Positions 59,377-64,000 of a DNA stretch of 64,000 nucleotides are shown one piece after another. The DNA comes from Pleodorina starrii (lineage: Eukaryota > Chlorophyta > Chlorophyceae > Chlamydomonadales > Volvocaceae): the NCBI GenBank assembly GCA_030267565.1, contig BRXU01000056.1, positions 1 to 64,000 of the forward strand. The letters run 5' to 3'. The notes below the pieces were generated by a model, which saw only the letters and a list, made by a program, of their open reading frames with translations, ran no database searches and was not told where the DNA came from. The position numbers and the translations under genes were made by a program. The stretch's first letter is position 1. Each line of letters opens with the position of its first letter.

Positions 59377-60036
59377 ATGGACAGGCTGACGGCGCATGAC
59401 ATTCCGCAACTTTTCGCACGCCTTTCCAAGGTGTTTGCAGACCAGAAAGAGGCTCTGATCACACTGGACGGACAGGTCGGCGACAGCGATCTTGGCCTCA
59501 CCATGGCCAAAGGCTTCGTCGCCGCCGACAAAGCGGTGTCCGAACTAGGCGACGCCCCGATCGAAGCACAGCTGAAGGCAGCCGGTGCCGCAATCGCCCG
59601 CGCGGCCCCATCGACGATGGGCACCCTGATGGCCACCGGCTTTCTGCGCGGTTCGGCCTCGGCCAAGGATTGCGACGACCTGAGAACTGAACAGATGGCG
59701 CTATTCTGGCGGGCGTTTCGCGACGGCGTCGCGCAGCGGGGCCGCGCGCAGGTGGGCGACAAGACGGTCCTGGACGTGCTCGACCCGATCGCCATGAGCG
59801 TCGAGGCCGATGCCAAGGCGGGCACGGGGCTGTCGATGGCGCTGGACAACGCGCATGCCGTCGCGGTCGATGCATTGGAGCGGACCAGGGACCTGGTGGC
59901 CCAGCACGGCAAGGCGGCGGCGTTTCAGGAAAAGACTCGCGGCATCCAGGATGCCGGCGGCACCGTTGCGGTCATCCTGATCGAAACGATGGCAAATTTT
60001 GTAAGGCACACCGCGGCACGGCACGCCGGGTCCTGA
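59377..60036 (+). CDS. DhaL-type kinase subunit
   Basis: 219 residues from the ATG at 59377 (GGAGGGG upstream; an earlier ATG at 59365 overlaps the DhaK stop). The nucleotide-binding helical barrel (DAK2 domain) is visible: LDGQVGDSDLGLTMAKGFVA with the three Mg-binding Asp residues, the STMGTLMATGFLRG loop for the ATP, and DKTVLDVLDPIAMSVEADAK. The usual GDGDHG is GDSDLG, the same variant seen in DhaKL pairs next to sugar ABC genes. It holds Mg-ADP/ATP and phosphorylates the ketose bound to DhaK. Confidence 0.88.
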   Translation: MDRLTAHDIPQLFARLSKVFADQKEALITLDGQVGDSDLGLTMAKGFVAADKAVSELGDAPIEAQLKAAGAAIARAAPSTMGTLMATGFLRGSASAKDCDDLRTEQMALFWRAFRDGVAQRGRAQVGDKTVLDVLDPIAMSVEADAKAGTGLSMALDNAHAVAVDALERTRDLVAQHGKAAAFQEKTRGIQDAGGTVAVILIETMANFVRHTAARHAGS

Positions 60037-60057
60037 ATTCAAGACAAGGAGAGCGGC

Positions 60058-61113
60058 ATGAAATACCGCATCATGGGGCGCAGCGGACTAAAGGTCTCGG
60101 CCTTGTCCATGGGCACTTTTTCGTTCGGAGGCCGGGGGCCCTTTGCAGCCATCGCCAGCCAGGGCGTGACCGAGGCCGCACGGCTGATCGATTGCTGCAC
60201 CGATTACGGGGTCAACCTGATCGACACCGCAAACATGTACTCGACAGGCCTGTCAGAGGAAATCGTAGGTGAGGTGCTGGCGGACCGCAACCCGGACATC
60301 CTGATCTCCTCCAAAGCGCGGATGAGAATCGGGGACGGGCCGAACGACGAGGGCGCCAGCCGCTGGCACTTGATCCGCGAATGCGAGCGGTCGCTCAAGC
60401 GGCTGCGTCGCGATCATATCGACATCTACCACATCCACGAATGGGACGGCCAGACCCCGGTCGAGGAGACGATGGAGGCGCTGGACAGCCTGACACGGCA
60501 GGGCAAGATCCGCTATGCTGGTTGTTCAAACTATACGGGTTGGCAGATCATGAAGTCGCTGATGGCCAGCGACCGCGGCCATTTCCAGCGCTTCGTCACT
60601 CAGCAGATTCATTACACTCTGGAAGCGCGCGAGGCGGAATACGAGCTTCTGCCGCTTTCGGTGGACCAAGGCATCGGCGTCACCGTCTGGAGCCCGCTGG
60701 CGGCGGGCCTTCTCAGCGGAAAGCACACGCGGCAGCAGCCTGTGGCACCCGACAGCCGTCAGGACCGCGGATGGTCTGAACCGCCCATCCGGGATCAGGA
60801 GCGTCTGTGGCGGATCGTCGATGTCCTGAATGACATCGCCGCCGCATATGACATCGAGGCCGCGCAGATCGCCTTGGCTTGGACGCTGACGCGACCCGCC
60901 GTTGCGTCTCTGGTTGTTGGCGGAACCTCGACCGCGCAGTTCGAGGCGAACTTTCGGGCTCTGGACCTGACACTATCGCCCGAAGACCTTACACGTCTGA
61001 ATGCGGTCAGTCGCCCGCCCCAGATCTATCCGCTTTGGCACCAGTCGCAGTTCGCGTCGCCCCGGTTCGGACCGGCGGACAAATCGGTCGACTTAGAAAC
61101 TGGAAACCCCTAA
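60058..61113 (+). CDS. Aldo/keto reductase
   Basis: 351 residues, potassium-channel-beta-like AKR subgroup. TIM barrel with the tetrad: Asp and Tyr in LIDTANMYSTGLSEEIVGEV, Lys in ILISSKARMRIG, His in DIYHIHEWDGQTPVEETMEA. Cofactor-binding end LVVGGTSTAQFEANFRAL. NADPH is the usual cofactor. Last gene of the operon (21 bases after DhaL, RBS AAGGAGAG). It probably oxidises or reduces the imported polyol or sugar before or after phosphorylation; which, is not readable. No isomerase or aldolase is present in the operon. Confidence 0.9.
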   Translation: MKYRIMGRSGLKVSALSMGTFSFGGRGPFAAIASQGVTEAARLIDCCTDYGVNLIDTANMYSTGLSEEIVGEVLADRNPDILISSKARMRIGDGPNDEGASRWHLIRECERSLKRLRRDHIDIYHIHEWDGQTPVEETMEALDSLTRQGKIRYAGCSNYTGWQIMKSLMASDRGHFQRFVTQQIHYTLEAREAEYELLPLSVDQGIGVTVWSPLAAGLLSGKHTRQQPVAPDSRQDRGWSEPPIRDQERLWRIVDVLNDIAAAYDIEAAQIALAWTLTRPAVASLVVGGTSTAQFEANFRALDLTLSPEDLTRLNAVSRPPQIYPLWHQSQFASPRFGPADKSVDLETGNP

Positions 61114-61310
61114 TTGGGTACGAGATCGCCAGCCAAATTCACATCCTAGACGACAGCAAACCCGACATGCTCGATATGCGCCATTATTGAGGACGCGCAC
61201 TAGGCATCTTTTGAGGCCAGCGTGAAATGGGCCGTAAAAAACTGTCCCCCTACGTGTTACGCATGGCGTGAGCAGTTACTTCTTCCGTATGCGAGGTCTC
61301 CAGCCTACGC

Positions 61311-62102
61311 TCATGGCAAGGCTGCAACGGTAAGAAAATCATGAAGGACGTCATTGAATCGCAAGGTCGATTCCACATTGACGATATGCCGCCCAGGCAG
61401 GGAGACATGCCTCCCATTGGTAACACCGGCGAGAGCCTCAAGGTTGGCAGGCGGACAGACCGGATCATCCCCCCCTGATATTGCCAGCACGGGGTTCTTG
61501 ATATCATGAATCTGTTTGCGGAAATCTGCACGGGCCAGCGCTGCGCAGCATCCCATGTATCCATCGACAGATGTCTGTTCAAATTGGCCAAGAACTGCCG
61601 CGGCGGCATCAGGATGAACCTGCCGAAACTCCGGCGAGAACCACCGATCAGCTGTCGATGTGATCAGAGGGCTTAAACCGTTCTCGGTGACGTCTGCAAT
61701 CCGGGAGGTCCAGCTGTCCACGGTGCCGATGCGGGCAGCAGTCGCGCACAAAACAATGCGGTCTAGACGTTTGCCAGCATGGATCGCCAGCCACTGCCCC
61801 GTCAGCCCACCGATCGACAGCCCGCAGAAATGGGTGCAATCGATGCCCAAGGCATCCAGCAACGCAATGACGTCTCCCCCCAGATCGGCCATCTCGTAGG
61901 GAGCTGGTGGGGCTTCGGACTTGCCATGTCCCCGTCGGTCGTAGCGCAAGATCCGGAAATCCGACTTTAGATCCGCAATCTGCGCGTCCCACATGTGCAG
62001 ATCGGTGCCGAGAGAGTTGCAGAAGGTCAGCCAAGGCTTGTCTTCCCCTGCCCCATCGATGCGGTAATGCAGGTGGTGCGTAGGAAGGTTCAGGTATGGC
62101 AT
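61311..62102 (-). CDS. pcaD: 3-oxoadipate enol-lactonase
   Basis: 263 residues, alpha/beta hydrolase. Nucleophile elbow FCGLSIGGLTGQW, acid in ISGGDDPVCPP, His in LPGRHIVNVE, oxyanion region FCNSLGTDLHMWDAQIADL. This combination with DRRGHGKSEAPPAPYEMADL is characteristic of PcaD/CatD, which hydrolyse 3-oxoadipate enol-lactone to 3-oxoadipate in the beta-ketoadipate pathway. Last gene of the minus unit benD-transporter-pcaD, so here it likely serves catechol from benzoate (CatD role). The gap 61114-61310 holds no gene. Confidence 0.88.
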   Translation of the reverse strand: MPYLNLPTHHLHYRIDGAGEDKPWLTFCNSLGTDLHMWDAQIADLKSDFRILRYDRRGHGKSEAPPAPYEMADLGGDVIALLDALGIDCTHFCGLSIGGLTGQWLAIHAGKRLDRIVLCATAARIGTVDSWTSRIADVTENGLSPLITSTADRWFSPEFRQVHPDAAAAVLGQFEQTSVDGYMGCCAALARADFRKQIHDIKNPVLAISGGDDPVCPPANLEALAGVTNGRHVSLPGRHIVNVESTLRFNDVLHDFLTVAALP

Positions 62103-62161
62103 GGCGTAATCTCCAAAAGAAAAGACGCGCAGCCTAACGACTGCGCGCTATCAGATGATCT

Positions 62162-63493
62162 TCAGACTGTCGCCAACTGCGCCCTTTCGGTGCTGCGGGC
62201 ATTGCTGAGGGCAAAGACCATCATCGCAAGAGTCGCGATGGCAGCGGGCAGCGCGAAGATCAGGAAGTTCTGACCCAAGGGCAGTTCCTTTGCCAACAGC
62301 ACCCCGCCCATCGTCGGTCCGACGATGGCGCCGATGCGACCCACACCGGACGCCCAGCCCAGCCCCGTCGAACGCACTGACAGATTGTAGAGCTGCGCGA
62401 CGCTGGCATAGAGCAGGATCTGCGTCCCGATGGTGGTCGCACCTGCGACGAAGATCAGCGCGAACAGCAGCCCCGGTGCCGGATTGACGCCGATCAGCGC
62501 GATGGACAGTGCGGCCGCCGCAAAGAAGCCCACGACGACACGCGGCAGGCCGAACCGGTCACCCAGCCTGCCGCCCATGATCGCGCCAGCCATGCCGCCA
62601 AAGTTCAGCGAGAACAGGCTGAGAAGGCTGGCGCGTTCGGCATAGCCCGCTTCCTGCAGAACCTTGGGCAACCAGGACGACAGCAGATAGACCAACAGCA
62701 GGCAGCAGAAGAACGACAGCCACAGCATCAACGTACGCAGCAGTCGGCCATGCCGGAACAGTTCGGCGACCGACGCGGAGGCGCCCTTCACCTCGGTAAA
62801 GACCAGTCGGTCGTCGGCGGCCAGCGGCATTGCAGGATTGATTTTGGCGAAGATGCGCTTCGCCTCTTCCTGCTTGCCCTGCTTGATCAGGAAGCCGAGC
62901 GACTCAGGCAGCTTCCACAGGATCAGCGGCAACAGCAACAGCGGCACCGCGGCGATGAAGAACATCGGCTGCCAGCCGAAGCTGGGGATCAGGCCGATGC
63001 CTAGCCCCGCCGCAACCATGCCGCCCACCGAATAGCCCGAGAACATCAGCGCGACCATCGTGCCGCGCAGACGCTTGGGTGCATACTCGTTCATCAGCGC
63101 GACTGCATTGGGCATCAGGCCGCCACAACCCAGACCTGCGATGAAGCGGAAGAATTTGAACTGTCCGGGCGTGTCGGCAAACCCCGTCAAAACCGTGGCA
63201 GAGGTGAACAGCACGAAGCTGATGGCCACGCCCTTCTTCCGGCCGATCCGGTCGGCCAGCGGGCCCAGGATCAAGGCGCCGAACATCATGCCGAACAGCG
63301 CCCATGCCTGAAGCGCACCCGCCTGCGGCTTGGTCAGGCCCCATTCCTGGATCAGCGTCGGCAGGACCGTCCCCGCCACGAACACATCATAGCCGTCGAC
63401 CACCAGCAGGGTGCCGCACAGCGCAACCACCAGCCACTGAAATTGCCCGAACGGACTTTGGTCAATGGCCTCATTCACGTCTATCGTACGCAT
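62162..63493 (-). CDS. MFS aromatic-acid:H+ symporter (AAHS family)
   Basis: 443 residues from the ATG at 63493, which has GGAGGAGA upstream; the frame is open further but the extension is unlike the family. Twelve membrane helices. AAHS signatures: WLVVALCGTLLVVDGYDVFV (first helix with the two Asp), ILGPLADRIGRKKGVAISFV, LGCGGLMPNAVALMNEYAPK-RLRGTMVALMFSGYSVGG. Imports benzoate, 4-hydroxybenzoate or a similar acid with protons. Its place between benD and pcaD favours benzoate (BenK-like). Confidence 0.9.
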   Translation of the reverse strand: MRTIDVNEAIDQSPFGQFQWLVVALCGTLLVVDGYDVFVAGTVLPTLIQEWGLTKPQAGALQAWALFGMMFGALILGPLADRIGRKKGVAISFVLFTSATVLTGFADTPGQFKFFRFIAGLGCGGLMPNAVALMNEYAPKRLRGTMVALMFSGYSVGGMVAAGLGIGLIPSFGWQPMFFIAAVPLLLLPLILWKLPESLGFLIKQGKQEEAKRIFAKINPAMPLAADDRLVFTEVKGASASVAELFRHGRLLRTLMLWLSFFCCLLLVYLLSSWLPKVLQEAGYAERASLLSLFSLNFGGMAGAIMGGRLGDRFGLPRVVVGFFAAAALSIALIGVNPAPGLLFALIFVAGATTIGTQILLYASVAQLYNLSVRSTGLGWASGVGRIGAIVGPTMGGVLLAKELPLGQNFLIFALPAAIATLAMMVFALSNARSTERAQLATV

Positions 63494-63524
63494 CGTCATT
63501 CTCCTCCCTGTTGTTGTTTCGGTG

Positions 63525-64000
63525 TCAGCCCTCGTCGCCTCCCGCGACGGACAGGACGGACCCGGTGATGTAGGATGCCTCGTCGGACGCCAGGAACAGG
63601 ATCGGCGCGGCCTGTTCGTCGATGGTCCCATAGCGTTTCAGGACACTGGACCCGGTCACCTGTTCCACGACCTGCGCCATCCACTGCCGCTCATCCGGGC
63701 TGTCGCCCGCGGCATTGCGCGGGATGCGGCGCGGGGGTGCCTCGGTTCCGCCGGGTGCGGTGGCCACGACGCGGATGTTCTGGCCTGCCACCTCCATCGC
63801 GAGGGATCGCGTGATCGCGTTCACGCCCCCCTTGGCCGCCGAGTAAGGCACCCGGTGGATGCCGCGTGTCGCGTTCGACGACACGTTGACGATGGTGCCG
63901 CCGCCCCGCGCGGCCAGATGCGGCAGGACCGCATGGCAACCATACAAAGTCGGCATCAGCGACCGGCGGATCTCGGCGTCGATCTGGTCAGGTTCAAATT
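63525..64000 (-). CDS. benD: Benzoate cis-diol dehydrogenase, C-terminal part, cut by right window edge
   Basis: The frame is open to base 64000 and gives the last 157 residues: FEPDQIDAEIRRSLMPTLYG, GTIVNVSSNATRGIHRVPYS, AAKGGVNAITRSLAMEVAGQ, TAPGGTEAPPRRIPRN, ASDEASYITGSVLSVAGGDE. The SDR catalytic S, Y and K are in SSNAT and YSAAKGG. The GGTEAPPRRIPRN segment is distinctive for BenD, which oxidises the benzoate diol to catechol with NAD+. First visible gene of the operon; benABC would be expected beyond the edge. The N-terminal cofactor-binding half is outside the window. Confidence 0.88.
   Translation of the reverse strand, partial: FEPDQIDAEIRRSLMPTLYGCHAVLPHLAARGGGTIVNVSSNATRGIHRVPYSAAKGGVNAITRSLAMEVAGQNIRVVATAPGGTEAPPRRIPRNAAGDSPDERQWMAQVVEQVTGSSVLKRYGTIDEQAAPILFLASDEASYITGSVLSVAGGDEG

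Noticed and set aside
61200..61290. IS-end-like stretch (GTGAAATGGGCCGT followed by CTGTCCCCCTACG) between the aldo/keto reductase and pcaD
   Set aside because: Resembles ends of some insertion sequences but no transposase fragment, partner repeat or target duplication was found.
1..64000. tRNA, rRNA, tmRNA and replication-origin signals
   Set aside because: No stretch with the pattern of a tRNA T-arm plus acceptor stem, no rRNA similarity, no iteron or parS array was recognised by eye.

Overview
The window reads as a high-GC alphaproteobacterium, most probably a Rhodobacterales member close to Paracoccus. The basis is family content: a CtrA-type response regulator, a DUF4167 protein, an HvrA-type H-NS homologue, IHF-beta, GntR/FCD and LacI regulators, and benzoate catabolism genes. 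This is recognition of families, not a database result. Whether the segment is chromosomal, chromid or plasmid cannot be told. No tRNA, rRNA, origin or CRISPR array was seen. The segment is an accessory mosaic: short operons separated by hairpin terminators, orphan genes, decayed genes, IS remnants and duplicated blocks.

Layout. 1-2176: three minus-strand genes (SDR, cyclophilin-like, carboxymuconolactone decarboxylase-cupin) broken by many one-base shifts. 2287-5616: intact Tat-exported alpha/beta hydrolase and MFS pump, divergent from a LysR regulator. 5617-7653: IS5 remnant, DUF4167 protein and the first of two near-identical ExoY-like sugar transferases. 7754-12612: small-protein paralogues, GntR and CueR-like regulators, a membrane protein and a BON protein. 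13234-18944: metal-handling island (HupE/UreJ protein, anchored partner, His-rich protein, CsoR/RcnR repressor with a C/G-tract operator, NreB-like exporter, glutaredoxin-MauE fusion, DUF411, a second CueR-like regulator, DUF305). 19730-25934: thioredoxin-reductase-like flavoprotein, second sugar transferase copy, AI-2E permease, OhrR-like regulator, SH3/DUF1236 protein. 25980-32532: a response regulator, then exported low-complexity envelope proteins (OmpA, PepSY-like, Gly-rich repeats), mostly monocistronic and hairpin-terminated.

32838-49385 is signalling and regulation: MCP and CheW with a possible CheA remnant, nicotinamidase, CHASE4 kinase plus receiver, hybrid PAS kinase, third sugar transferase, HIRAN-like protein, CtrA paralogue, receiver-domain ghost, RelE/HigA-type toxin-antitoxin pair, frameshifted BLUF photoreceptor, H-NS, IHF-beta and a zinc-ribbon protein. 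50062-52122 encodes an RTX repeat protein.

52377-61113 is a complete-looking carbohydrate operon: LacI repressor divergent from a CUT2 ABC importer (permease, binding protein, fused ATPase, second permease), a two-subunit DhaK/DhaL-type kinase and an aldo/keto reductase. Imported substrate would be oxidised or reduced by the aldo/keto reductase and phosphorylated with ATP; the kinase pocket differs from ordinary dihydroxyacetone kinase, so the substrate is open. 61311-64000 (minus) is the end of an aromatic operon: partial benD, an aromatic-acid MFS importer and a 3-oxoadipate enol-lactonase.

The most promising leads for something undescribed are: the duplicated CueR-promoter modules, one of which drives a tiny Cys-containing ORF coupled to a 90-residue protein of unknown function; two families of very small paralogous proteins scattered through the window; the DhaKL sugar operon; and the envelope-protein cluster with 18-bp coding repeats.
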